This document shows positions 15,928-24,900 of a DNA stretch of 64,000 bases, in pieces. Made by a program: the position numbers and the translations under genes. The DNA is taken from contig CAITUV010000073.1 of assembly GCA_903895725.1 (NCBI GenBank), positions 1-64,000 of the forward strand, in the 5' to 3' direction. This stretch comes from an uncultured Myxococcales bacterium. Lineage in GTDB: Bacteria; Myxococcota_A; UBA9042; CAIXZC01. Numbering within the stretch: position 1 is the first letter of the stretch; each line of letters begins with the position of its first letter. The notes under the pieces were generated by a model. The model was not told where the DNA came from, searched no databases, and was given only the letters and a program-made list of their open reading frames with translations.

Positions 15928-16950
15928 TCAGCTCCAGACCCCAGCCACGCTTTCTCCGCAGTCGGGGCAGACGCCGTTGCCAAGTCGGTTGCGGGCGACC
16001 CGGAATCCGCGTCGCTCGATGAGCAGGGCGTTGCAGGCGGGGCAGAACGTGTTCTCCAAGGGCCCGGCAGCCACATTGCCGGCGTACACGTGGCGCAATC
16101 CGGCATCTTTGCCCAGTCTGCAGGCCAGCTCGATGCTCCCGACCGATGTCGGAGGACGGTCCAGCATCCGGTAGTCCGGATGGAAGCGGCTCACGTGCCA
16201 GGGGATGTTCGCGTCGACCGAGGCCAGGAAGCCGGCAATGCCGGCCAGCTCGTCCGCACCGTCGTTGACTCGGGGGACCACCAGCGTGGTGACCTCGACC
16301 CACACCCCCGCCTCCCTCATCCGCCGGATGGTTGCCAGCACCGGGGCGAGGCGCCCTCGGCAGACTTTTCGGTAGGTCTCGTCGGAGAAGGTCTTCAAGT
16401 CGACGTTGGCAGCGTCCAGGTAGGGCAGCAACACCGCCAATGCGTCTGGAGAGATGAACCCGTTGGTCACGAAGGCATTGCGCATGCCGACGGCCTTTGC
16501 CGCACGAGCGACGTCCAGCGCATACTCGAAGAAGACCGTCGGCTCGGAGTAGGTTGCTGTGACCACCTGGGAGCCCTCCTGGCGCGCGGCCTCGACGAGC
16601 GCTTCGGGGGGAACGGGCCGCCCCCGGCCGGGATCGCCCCGCACCTGCGACAGGGTGTGGTTCTGGCAGAACGAGCATGCGAGGTTGCAGCCGACCGTTG
16701 CATACGAGAACGTCGACTCGCCCGGCAGGAAATGATACAGGGGCTTCTTCTCGATGGGATCGACCGAGGCGGAAGCCGGATGCCCATAGACCAGAGAACG
16801 GAGACTCCCGTTGACTACTTTCCGGACGCCGCACAGGCCGCTGTCGGCCTCCTTGAGAGTGCACGAGTGCGGGCAAAGGCCGCACTGCACCGCCTCTCCC
16901 TTGCGGACCTGGAAGAGTGCCTTGCGCCCTGCGAGCGCGTCATCGTTCAT
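15928..16950 (-). CDS. amrS: AmmeMemoRadiSam-system radical SAM enzyme
   Basis: A 340-residue radical SAM protein related to pyruvate-formate-lyase activases. The 4Fe-4S cluster motif is CNLACSFC (Cys88, 92, 95). An N-terminal CGLCPHSC motif and a C-terminal CPAC...CPDC pair look like further metal sites, as in the AmmeMemoRadiSam family. The segments YHFLPG, YSEPTVFFEYALD and PWHVSRFHPDY are typical of that family. Its usual partners, a MEMO-like and an AMMECR1-like protein, are not in this window, and the substrate of the system is unknown. I chose the ATG at 16950, five bases after GGCGGG; an in-frame GTG two codons upstream is possible. It lies 61 bases after ihfB with a terminator-like hairpin between. 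Confidence 0.88.
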   Translation of the reverse strand: MNDDALAGRKALFQVRKGEAVQCGLCPHSCTLKEADSGLCGVRKVVNGSLRSLVYGHPASASVDPIEKKPLYHFLPGESTFSYATVGCNLACSFCQNHTLSQVRGDPGRGRPVPPEALVEAARQEGSQVVTATYSEPTVFFEYALDVARAAKAVGMRNAFVTNGFISPDALAVLLPYLDAANVDLKTFSDETYRKVCRGRLAPVLATIRRMREAGVWVEVTTLVVPRVNDGADELAGIAGFLASVDANIPWHVSRFHPDYRMLDRPPTSVGSIELACRLGKDAGLRHVYAGNVAAGPLENTFCPACNALLIERRGFRVARNRLGNGVCPDCGESVAGVWS

Positions 16951-16984
16951 GCTCACCCGCCTGGTTTCAACGTCCTGGACAGCG

Positions 16985-17009
16985 AAAACGGGGAAGAGCC
17001 CGGCTTCCC
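16985..17009 (-). terminator. Intrinsic terminator after ihfB
   Basis: On the minus strand GGGAAG, a 7-base loop, CTTCCC, then CGTTTT. The stem begins three bases after the ihfB stop codon. Confidence 0.5.
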
Positions 17010-17011
17010 GG

Positions 17012-17290
17012 TCATGAACGCTCGAGTTTCAGGCGGAGCTGGGCGCTGGGTTTGAAATAGGGGAGTCGCTTTTCCGGGACGAAAACGGTCTCGCCGGTCT
17101 TGGGGTTTCTCCCCTCGTACGACCGGTACTCGCGCACCGAGAAGTTCCCGAAGGAGCGGAGCTCCACCCGGTTTCCCTGCGCCAGGGCTTCGGTCAGTGC
17201 GGAAAAGAAAGCGTCAACTATCACGGCAGCCCGCTGGCGGCTGATACCTGCTTCCGTTGCGTAAGTGTCGATGAGCTCTGACCTGGTCAT
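17012..17290 (-). CDS. ihfB: Integration host factor beta-like (HU/IHF family)
   Basis: A 92-residue DNA-bending protein. It shows the HU/IHF helix-turn region (MTRSELIDTYATEAGIS), the RNPKTGE signature in the DNA-contacting arm and a proline-bearing beta-arm (FVPEKRLPYFKPS). IHF and HU bend the minor groove to shape the nucleoid and assist recombination and sigma-54 transcription. Length is typical. The ATG follows AGGGCGG by six bases; a longer frame upstream is not supported because it would cross the promoter. Beta rather than alpha is suggested by the LIDTYA... N-terminus and the short C-terminus, but HU-like identity is not excluded. Confidence 0.85.
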   Translation of the reverse strand: MTRSELIDTYATEAGISRQRAAVIVDAFFSALTEALAQGNRVELRSFGNFSVREYRSYEGRNPKTGETVFVPEKRLPYFKPSAQLRLKLERS

Positions 17291-17320
17291 GAGGTCCGCC
17301 CTCCGTCTCGCTACCGGTGG

Positions 17321-17350
17321 ACTATAGGCCGTATCGTTGCCGAGCGTCAA
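17321..17350 (-). promoter_or_regulatory. Sigma-70-type promoter for ihfB
   Basis: Minus strand TTGACG (17350-17345), 18-base spacer, TATAGT (17326-17321), giving a ~25-base leader. Confidence 0.7.
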
Positions 17351-17369
17351 GTCAAAAGCCTGGAAGAGC

Positions 17370-17397
17370 GTGCGGTGACCGGACGTGCGGTGACCGG
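17370..17397. promoter_or_regulatory. Direct repeat GTGCGGTGACCGG x2 between divergent promoters
   Basis: Two identical 13-base copies (17370-17382 and 17385-17397) at a 15-base period. They fill the gap between the -35 elements of the divergent ihfB and outer-membrane-protein promoters, where a regulator could act on both. No protein is assigned. Confidence 0.5.
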
Positions 17398-17399
17398 GC

Positions 17400-17428
17400 T
17401 TGACGCGCCCCGAACGAGGAATTACATT
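17400..17428 (+). promoter_or_regulatory. Sigma-70-type promoter for the outer-membrane protein gene
   Basis: TTGACG (17400-17405), 17-base spacer, TACATT (17423-17428), ~70 bases of leader before the ATG at 17506. Confidence 0.6.
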
Positions 17429-17505
17429 CGAATCGGATTCACGAGACGTTCGGGACAAAGGGGACACCGCCGGTGTTGGCCAATCTGACCTTTGGAGGGA
17501 GGAAA

Positions 17506-18528
17506 ATGAGGTTCTATCGATTCGGAGTGGTGTTGGCGAGCGTCGTGAGCGTTCTTTCGACGGCAGCCCCGGTGCGGGGAGAGGAGCCGGACTATGTACC
17601 AGACGAGGTTGCGGTCAAGACCGACCAGAAGCAGCCCGGGTGGCACCCGATGCTCACCGCGACGGGGACGGCCGCATTCAACCACTCGAGCAACGTGGTC
17701 GGTGCTACGGACGGTGCCACCTGGGCGCTGGGCCTGGTGCTGAACGGCGGCCTGAACTGGTTGCACGAGGCCGGCCACGAGTGGGAGAATCTGCTCAAGT
17801 GGCAGCTCGGCTACACCCGGACTCCGGTGCTCGACCGGTTTTTCAAGAGCACCGATGCTCTCGACTTCACGTCGACCTACATGTACCGGATCGGTGCGCT
17901 TCCCTGGCTGGGCCCGTTTGCCTCGGTGCGCCTCCAGACCCCGGTTCTGGCAGGCTACCTGGTCAAGCCGGCGGCCGGCACGCTGCAGAAGGTGGACAGT
18001 GCGGGGGCCGCAATCGGGGCAGACGAGCCGTTTGCTGCCAACGAGGAAATCGACCTGACTCAGGCCTTCGCCCCCGCCGTGCTCCGGGAGAGCGCCGGCG
18101 TGTTCGCCCACCCCCTTGAGAAGAAGACCATCGATCTCATCGGCAAGCTCGGTGCCGGCGCCTGGGAGGTGTTCACCCGGGAGGGCTGGACTGTGGACAG
18201 CGACAAGGACGGTGTCGTGACCCTCAAGCAGATGCAGGATTCGGTGCAGGTCGGCGCCGAGCTCGAGCTCAAGGCCACCGGTGCGCTGGCGGAGAACCTG
18301 AGCTACTCCGCTCGGGCGGCGCTCATGATGCCGTTCTACAACAACGCGGACACGAGTCTGTCCGGAATCGACCTCCTCAACCAGGAATATGAGTTCCTGC
18401 TCGGGGTGAAGCTGACCGGGTGGGCCTCGCTCGACTATGCGTTCCGGGCACTGAAGTACCCCCTGGTCGTGGATGAGTGGCAGGTCTCCAACTCTCTTCT
18501 CCTCTCGCTGACCGCCTCCATCCTGTAG
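17506..18528 (+). CDS. Probable outer-membrane beta-barrel protein (DUF3078-like)
   Basis: A 340-residue protein. The ATG follows a GGAGGGAGG ribosome binding site, and a signal peptide ends near APVRGEE. The mature protein alternates short amphipathic strands (WALGLVLNGGLNWLH, SASVRLQTP-like, LSYSARAALMMPFY) as in outer-membrane barrels, with the sequence feel of DUF3078 proteins. Near residue 231 there is a DSDKDGVVTL segment, an EF-hand/dockerin-like calcium loop in a predicted extracellular region. The last residues (LLLSLTASIL) do not end in the usual aromatic. The product is not identified further. Confidence 0.65.
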   Translation: MRFYRFGVVLASVVSVLSTAAPVRGEEPDYVPDEVAVKTDQKQPGWHPMLTATGTAAFNHSSNVVGATDGATWALGLVLNGGLNWLHEAGHEWENLLKWQLGYTRTPVLDRFFKSTDALDFTSTYMYRIGALPWLGPFASVRLQTPVLAGYLVKPAAGTLQKVDSAGAAIGADEPFAANEEIDLTQAFAPAVLRESAGVFAHPLEKKTIDLIGKLGAGAWEVFTREGWTVDSDKDGVVTLKQMQDSVQVGAELELKATGALAENLSYSARAALMMPFYNNADTSLSGIDLLNQEYEFLLGVKLTGWASLDYAFRALKYPLVVDEWQVSNSLLLSLTASIL

Positions 18529-18590
18529 GTGCCTTCGCCTCGTCTTCCGACGTTGCAGGTGAGCCGGACGACCGGCAGCCTCGGCCGAAG

Positions 18591-18619
18591 TGGACAACCG
18601 CCCCCCTCTGTGGTAGGAA
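18591..18619 (+). promoter_or_regulatory. Sigma-70-type promoter for the PLP-enzyme gene
   Basis: TGGACA (18591-18596), 17-base spacer, TAGGAA (18614-18619), 37 bases before the ATG at 18657. Confidence 0.4.
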
Positions 18620-18656
18620 GAAACGCTTGCCGGTAGGCCGGCGAATGGAGGGAAGA

Positions 18657-20111
18657 ATGAACGTGAAGGCTTTGGAGAACACCATCGGTCGCTGCCGTGA
18701 GCGGCACATCATCATCCCCACCTATGATCAGATGAAGCATCCTGAGAAGATCCCGGAGAGGATCCGCGAGAAGCTCAAGGGGATCGGGCTGTGGGATCTC
18801 AACTCGCTCAATCTCTTCCGTATCACGTGGAAGAACGACCCGAAGACGGGCGGGTTCGGCAAGGTCAACTACCTCGAGCTGCCGCCGGCACTGACCGGAG
18901 TGAAGACCCGTATTTTCGCCCTCATCGGCAAGTACTTCCCGACTGGAGCCCACAAAGTCGGTGCCACGTTCGGACCGCTGGTGTCCCGCATGGTTCGCGG
19001 GGAGTTCGACCCCACCTGCCAGAAGGCGGTGTGGCCCTCCACCGGCAACTACTGCCGAGGCGGCGCGTTCAACTCCTACCTGCTGGGGTGCACCCCCATC
19101 GCGATCCTGCCGGAGCAGATGTCCAAGGAGCGGTTCGCATGGCTTAACTCCATCGGTGCCGAAGTCATCGCCACTCCCGGCTGCGAGTCGAACGTCAAGG
19201 AGATCTATGACAAGTGCTGGGAGCTGCACCACACCCGGGGCCAGGAAGTCGTGATCCTGAACCAGTTTGCGGAGTTCCCCAACCCCATGTGGCACTACGA
19301 GGTCACCGGTGCGGCCATGGAAGAAGTGCTCAACGACGAGCTGCTTCCGGGGCAGAAGTTCGCCGGGGTGGCCCTGTCGACCGGTTCTGCCGGGACCATC
19401 GGCTGCGGCGACTACCTGAAGAAGAAGTACCCGACCATGAAGGTGTGTGCGTCCGAGGCGCTCCAGTGCCCGACGCTGCTGTACAACGGCTATGGCGGCC
19501 ACCGCATCGAAGGCATCGGCGACAAGCACGTGCCGTGGGTGCACAACGTGCGCAACACCGACCTCGTGGCCGGGATCGACGACGAGGACACGATCCGGAT
19601 CATCCGGCTCTTCAACGAGCCCGCCGGCATGGAGTACCTGCGCAAAGCCGGTGTCCCGGCCGCGACCGTGGATTCGCTGCATCTCATGGGCATCTCGGGC
19701 GTGTGCAACATGCTCACCGCGATCAAGATGGCCAAGTACTACGAGCTGTCCGGCGACCATGCGATCTTCGCGATCCTCACCGACTCGATGGAGATGTACA
19801 AGTCCCGTATCGAGGAGCTCCGTGAGGAGAGAGGCGAGTACACGCCCACCCAGGCGGCCGTCGATTTCGACCGTTGCCTCGTGAACCAGAAGATGGACCA
19901 CGTGCTCGAGCTGTCCTACTGGGATCGCAAGCGGGTCCATAACCTCAAGTATTTCACGTGGATCGAGCAGCAGGGGCTGACCGTGGAGGAGCTGAACCGG
20001 CAGTGGTACGATCCGAACTACTGGGACGAGAAGCTGGCTGGGGCTTCCTCCCTGGATGAGGAAATCCGCTCCTTCAATCGGAAGACCGGGGTCGAGAAGG
20101 AATACCTGTAG
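18657..20111 (+). CDS. PLP-dependent fold-type II enzyme (cysteine/threonine synthase superfamily)
   Basis: A 484-residue cytoplasmic enzyme. The PLP-binding lysine is Lys100 in PTGAHKVGATFG. The asparagine loop STGNYCRGG (128-136) and the phosphate-binding loop STGSAGTIG are characteristic of tryptophan-synthase-beta-type enzymes (cysteine synthase, threonine synthase and relatives), which do beta- or gamma-replacement or elimination. The protein is longer than cysteine synthase (~310) and has a distinctive C-terminal ~100 residues (YTPTQAAVDFDRCLVNQ onward). Substrate is not known; cysteine-synthase-like is the nearest label. The start is set by GGAGGGAAG immediately upstream; an ATG 12 bases earlier lacks a binding site. 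It converges on ssb with only 3 bases between stops. Confidence 0.8.
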   Translation: MNVKALENTIGRCRERHIIIPTYDQMKHPEKIPERIREKLKGIGLWDLNSLNLFRITWKNDPKTGGFGKVNYLELPPALTGVKTRIFALIGKYFPTGAHKVGATFGPLVSRMVRGEFDPTCQKAVWPSTGNYCRGGAFNSYLLGCTPIAILPEQMSKERFAWLNSIGAEVIATPGCESNVKEIYDKCWELHHTRGQEVVILNQFAEFPNPMWHYEVTGAAMEEVLNDELLPGQKFAGVALSTGSAGTIGCGDYLKKKYPTMKVCASEALQCPTLLYNGYGGHRIEGIGDKHVPWVHNVRNTDLVAGIDDEDTIRIIRLFNEPAGMEYLRKAGVPAATVDSLHLMGISGVCNMLTAIKMAKYYELSGDHAIFAILTDSMEMYKSRIEELREERGEYTPTQAAVDFDRCLVNQKMDHVLELSYWDRKRVHNLKYFTWIEQQGLTVEELNRQWYDPNYWDEKLAGASSLDEEIRSFNRKTGVEKEYL

Positions 20112-20114
20112 GTC

Positions 20115-20549
20115 CTAGAACGGGAAATCGTCCTCGGGCGGCATGTCGTCCGCCCCCTGCTCCGCACTCTCCTTGCGCTTCATCCCGGTATCCTCGACCT
20201 CGTCGCGACCGTCCGGCCCGGACGAGCCGAGGAATTGGACGGTCCCGGCCACGATCTCGGTGGTGTAGCGCTTGTTGTGATCCCGGTCTTCCCACGAGCG
20301 GGTACGAAGCCGACCTTCGATGTAGACCTGGCGCCCCTTCTTCAGGTATTCGCCGCACCGCTCCGCCAGCTTGCCCCAGACAACGACCCGATGCCACTCG
20401 GTGCGCTCCTCCCTCTGCTCTCCAGCCCCGGACCACTCGTTGGTGGCCAGGCGCAGGGTCGCAACGGGCTGTCCCCCGGGCGTGTAGCGGATCTCGGGGT
20501 CGGCTCCCAGACGTCCTACCAGAATCACCTTGTTGACCGAAGCTGCCAT
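20115..20549 (-). CDS. ssb: Single-stranded DNA-binding protein
   Basis: A 144-residue SSB. The OB-fold N-terminal domain shows NKVILVGRLGADPEIRYT, then TEWHRVVVWGKLAE and the QVYIEGRLRTRSWED segment. The tail is acidic and ends in PPEDDFPF, the conserved protein-interaction tip. It protects single-stranded DNA and recruits replication and repair proteins. Length is normal. The ATG follows GGAGGG. It lies downstream of lysC on the same strand with a 94-base gap, which contains a GGAGC/GCTCC inverted repeat at 20581-20604. Confidence 0.95.
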   Translation of the reverse strand: MAASVNKVILVGRLGADPEIRYTPGGQPVATLRLATNEWSGAGEQREERTEWHRVVVWGKLAERCGEYLKKGRQVYIEGRLRTRSWEDRDHNKRYTTEIVAGTVQFLGSSGPDGRDEVEDTGMKRKESAEQGADDMPPEDDFPF

Positions 20550-20643
20550 GACTTGACCCTCCGTCTCATGGTTCTCGTTGGAGCCGCACCAACGGCCCCG
20601 CTCCCGTTATCGTCACGAAACTTCAAAACGCGCGGCCTGCTCC

Positions 20644-21870
20644 TCACTTTTCCGCCCATTGGGCGGCGATGAACAACGCATGCGTATCCCGGACGAGGTG
20701 ATCAACGTCGCTGCTGGCCACCAGCATGGTGACTCCCAGCGGATTCACGAACACCTGGCGGATCAGCGTCCGGTGCTCCTCCAGGAAGGCCGTCACCCGG
20801 GCGTGACTCTCCCGGTCCTCGGACACCCCCGCACCCACGAGCGTGACCGTGCCGATGTCGTCCCGGATCTCGACCGACTTGCCGAACATCTCCTGGACTC
20901 TCGCCCGGAAGCTGTCCCGGTTGTGGAAGTTCTCCAGCGAGTAAAGGAAGGAGGCTCCCCGATTCCCCTCCAGGCTGACGTGCGACATGAAGGGGAGCAC
21001 GTCCTGGGCTCCGATGGCGTTGAGGCACTGGAACAGATCGGCCTCCCGGGACACGTCGACGGCCTCCCGGAACTGAACGAACATCACGTCCTTCTTGCCA
21101 GAGACCGCAGTGAATCGGCGGTCTTCGATGCAGAGATCCTTGCGGATCACCGTCCCGGGGCTCGAGGGCTCCCAGGTGGACTTCGCATAGATGGCGATTC
21201 CGTGCTTTCGGGCGTATTCGAGCGCATCGCCGGCCATGACCTTGGCCCCGGACCGCGACAGGGTGAGCATCTCGTCGATGTCCACCTCATCCAGGCGACG
21301 TGCCTCGGGGACGATTCGCGGATCGGCCGAGTACACGCCGTCGACGTCCGAGTAGATCTCCACCCGCTCCGCCTCGAGAGCGGCCGCAAGCGCGATGGCC
21401 GTCGTGTCCGACCCGCCCCGGCCCAAGGTCGTGATTTCCCGCTTGTAGCTCGTCCCCTGGTAGCCGGCCACGATCACGATCCGGTTCCTGGCCAGCTCGT
21501 CCTGGATCCGGAAGGGGCGCACTTCGATGATCCTGGCATTGGAGTGGCTGTCGGTCGTCACGATGCCGCTCTGGCTGCCGGTAAACGAGATGGCCTCGTA
21601 CCCCAGGCGGTGAATGGCCATCGAGAGGAGGGACATGGTGATACGCTCCCCCACCGACAACAGCATGTCCAATTCCCGTCGGGGGGGCTCTGGCGCGATC
21701 TGCCGGGCCATCTGGAGCAGCCCGTCCGTGGTCTTCCCCATGGCCGATACCACGACCACCATTCCGTATCCTGCTGCAGCCGCGTCGACGACCTTGGCCG
21801 CCACCTTCTGGATCTTCTCGATGTCGGCGACGGAGCTGCCGCCGTACTTGTGGACGACGATCGGTTTCAT
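20644..21870 (-). CDS. lysC: Aspartate kinase
   Basis: A 408-residue aspartokinase that phosphorylates aspartate, the first step to lysine, threonine, methionine and diaminopimelate. The signature KYGGSSV is at 8-14. Kinase-domain motifs include VVVVSAMGKTTDGL, the FTGSQSGI segment and TTLGRGGSDTTA. The C-terminal ~140 residues form two ACT domains, the usual site of feedback by lysine or threonine. The start follows AGGAG. Upstream leader is short (about 95 bases to the previous gene), too short for a lysine riboswitch. A CTTAA...TTAAG inverted repeat lies at 21911-21926. Confidence 0.95.
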   Translation of the reverse strand: MKPIVVHKYGGSSVADIEKIQKVAAKVVDAAAAGYGMVVVVSAMGKTTDGLLQMARQIAPEPPRRELDMLLSVGERITMSLLSMAIHRLGYEAISFTGSQSGIVTTDSHSNARIIEVRPFRIQDELARNRIVIVAGYQGTSYKREITTLGRGGSDTTAIALAAALEAERVEIYSDVDGVYSADPRIVPEARRLDEVDIDEMLTLSRSGAKVMAGDALEYARKHGIAIYAKSTWEPSSPGTVIRKDLCIEDRRFTAVSGKKDVMFVQFREAVDVSREADLFQCLNAIGAQDVLPFMSHVSLEGNRGASFLYSLENFHNRDSFRARVQEMFGKSVEIRDDIGTVTLVGAGVSEDRESHARVTAFLEEHRTLIRQVFVNPLGVTMLVASSDVDHLVRDTHALFIAAQWAEK

Positions 21871-21965
21871 TCTCTCCTCTGAGCTCGGCTGATCGCCCGA
21901 GCATTTCCACTTAATAGCTTAGTTAAGCGCGCGGGGGAAGAGGAATGTTGATTGGAAGATTCTCC

Positions 21966-24900
21966 TCAGCAGCCCCGGGTCTTTCGGGCAACGAGGAGCC
22001 AGAGACCGAGCAGCAGCAACGGGAGCAGGGAGGCCCCGGACGGGGTACCGGTCGTGCAGCCCCCGCTCTTCTTCCCTTCCTCCTCCACGAAGATGGGGTT
22101 GCCGCCCGTGGCGTCGCCGTCGCCCTCGGCCGCCGAGTCGGGCTGGCATTGCCCTTCGATGCAGGAGAATCCCGCCATGCACTGGCCGCAGCTCCCTCCA
22201 CAGCCATCGTCGCCGCACGAGAGGCCGGCGCAGACCGGTGTGCAGATGGGCACGCACAATCCATCCCCGGAGCACTCCGACCCCTTGTCACATTCACCGC
22301 AGCTCCCGCCGCAGCCGTTGTCGCCGCATTCCGCTCCCGCACAGTCCGGCTGACAGGGAGGCACGCAGATGCCGTCCTGGCAAGTCGCCCCTCCCCCACA
22401 GGTGCCGCACTGGCCGCCGCACCCGTCGTCGCCGCACTGCTTGCCGGCACACTGGGGCACACAATCCGGCTTGCACTGGGTCCCATCGCAGTGGTACCCG
22501 GCCGGGCACTCGCCGCACGAGCCGCCGCACCCGTCGTCACCGCAGCTCTTGCCCTGGCAGGACGGGGTGCAGTCGGTGCACTTGAACGCATTGCAGAAGA
22601 GCCCCACCTTGCACACCCCGCAGATCCCGCCGCAGCCGTCGCTGCCGCACTCTTTCCCGGTGCAGTCCGGCTTGCAGCCCGTCGGAATGCACAGGCCGTT
22701 CTTGCACTCCTCGTTGGCGTCGCAGGTGCCGCATACGCCGCCGCAGCCGTCCGCACCGCACTCCTTGCCCACGCAGTAGTCGTCACAGTTGACGCAGCTG
22801 CCCTGCTGGCAGAACGCCAGCTCACCGCAAGTCCCGCACAGACCCCCGCACCCGTCCGGCCCGCACGTTTTGCCCTGGCACTTGGGCTCGCACACGACGC
22901 ACTTGCCCTCCTGGCAAACCTTGCCCCCTCCGCACTGCCCGCAGCTTCCGCCGCAGCCGTCGTCTCCGCACACCTTCCCCGCACAGCTTGCCGGGCAGGC
23001 CGGGCAGTCGATGGGGAACTCGCCGGTCGGGTCTCCTCCGGCGTCCACCTTGTCCGCTGGACCACAGTAGTAGCCGGACGGGAGGGCATCACTTCCGGCG
23101 AACCAGCCGCACACGCCCCCTTCCTCGGCACAGTCGGTCACGACGAGCTCGCCGGCCATGCACAGTGCGAGAAGGGCACCGTCGCAGCACCCCTTGTCGC
23201 CCAGGCCAAGTCCGCAGTAGTCGGTCACGCACTGGGAGAACTGGCACGTCTGGAAACCGCCGCACGGGCAGTCCACCGCACACGTGCCGCAATTCTCCAG
23301 CAGCGTGGGCTGACAGACTCCGTCTCCGCAGGACAGGATCGCGTCGCATCCGCCGCAGTCCTGCATGCAGATCTCCGCACAGCCGGCATCCCACTGGTTC
23401 TCGCAGCAGTAGCTGTCCGCCTCGCAGACGCACGCCTCACACGAACATCCGTCGCAGCCCGGCTCCGCCTTGACCGCACACCCGAGGCCCGACATGCACT
23501 TCCCCTTCACGCATGCCCCGGCCTCGCACTGGCCGCAGGTGCCGCCGCATCCGTCGGTCCCGCACTCCTTATCCGCACAGCTCGGCGTGCAGCAGATCCC
23601 GGCACTGCACTTCTGGCCCGCCTTGCAGCCGCAGTCGGCCGGGCAGGTCTCGCAGTTCTCCCCCTGGTCCGCCTGGCACACGGCATCGCCGCAGAAGAAC
23701 GAGGTGCCGCATCCCCCGCATTGGGTCTCGCATTCGTCCACGCAGATCGAGTCCCACTGCGACTGACAGCAGTAGGAATCCATGCCGCACACGCAGGCCT
23801 CGCACTTGCACCCGCCGCATCCCGGGCTGGTGGAGGTGTTGCAGCCGTCACCGCCGCCGCCGCCGACGCACGAGCCGGCCTGGCACATCTTTCCGGCCGG
23901 GCAGGGGCAGTCCTGGGCGCAGGTGGAGCAGTTCTCTCCCTGGTTGGCCTCGCACATCCCGTTTCCGCAGGAGGCACCGCCGCCGCACCCGCCACATTCA
24001 GTCTCGCACTCGTCGACGCACAAGGAGTCCCACTGTACCTGGCAGCAGAAAGAGTCTATGCCGCAGACACACCCCTCGCACGCACAGCCGCCGCATCCAG
24101 GGCTGTTGCTGGTGGTGCATCCGGCCCCCGTGCCCCCGCCGGAGCACTTGCCGGCCTGGCAGGTCTGTCCCGCGGGACACCCGCAGTCCTGGCCGCAGGT
24201 GGAGCAGTTCTCACCCAGATTGGCCTCGCACATCCCGTTTCCGCAGGAGGCACCGCCGCCGCAACCGCCGCACATGCTCTTGCACTCGTCCACGCAGATC
24301 GAGTCCCACTGTACCTGGCAGCAGAACGAGTCCATGCCGCACACGCAGCCCTCACATGCACAGCCGCCGCAGCCGGGAGCTGCGGACGCGGTGCATCCGG
24401 CTCCCGTGCCCCCGCCGGAGCACTTGCCGGCCTGGCACGTCTGCCCGGCAGGACATCCGCAGTCCTGTGCACAGGTGGAGCAGTCCTCCCCCTGGTTGGC
24501 CTCGCACATCCCGTTTCCGCAGGAGCCGGCCCCCCCGCACCCGCCACAGTCTTCCTGGCATTCACCCACGCAGATGGAATCCCAGGCCGTGTTGCAGCAG
24601 TAGGCATCCATGGCACAGACGCAGGCCTGGCAGGCGCACCCTCCGCAGCCCGGAGCCGAGGACGTCGTGCACCCGGGCCCCGTGCCCCCGCCGGTGCACT
24701 TTCCGGCCTGGCACGTCTGCCCTGCCGGACATACGCAGTCCTGGGCACAGGTCGAGCAGTCCTCGCTGAGGTCGGCCTCGCAGACGCCGTTGCCGCAGGC
24801 GTTGGTTCCGCCACAGCCGCCGCACTGGAGCTTGCACTCCTCGACGCACAGCGAGTCCCAGGAAGAGTTGCAGCAGAAGGGATCCATGGCACAGACGCAG

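Noticed and set aside
20105..20118. Shared terminators between convergent pairs (20111/20115, 10099/10104, 42842/42851, 48317/48324)
   Set aside because: The gaps are 3-8 bases and the flanking coding sequence shows no hairpin with a T-run; termination is probably Rho-dependent or inside the opposite gene.
21871..21965. Lysine riboswitch or leader peptide before lysC
   Set aside because: Only 95 bases separate lysC from the upstream stop codon, with no multi-helix structure or lysine-rich short frame.
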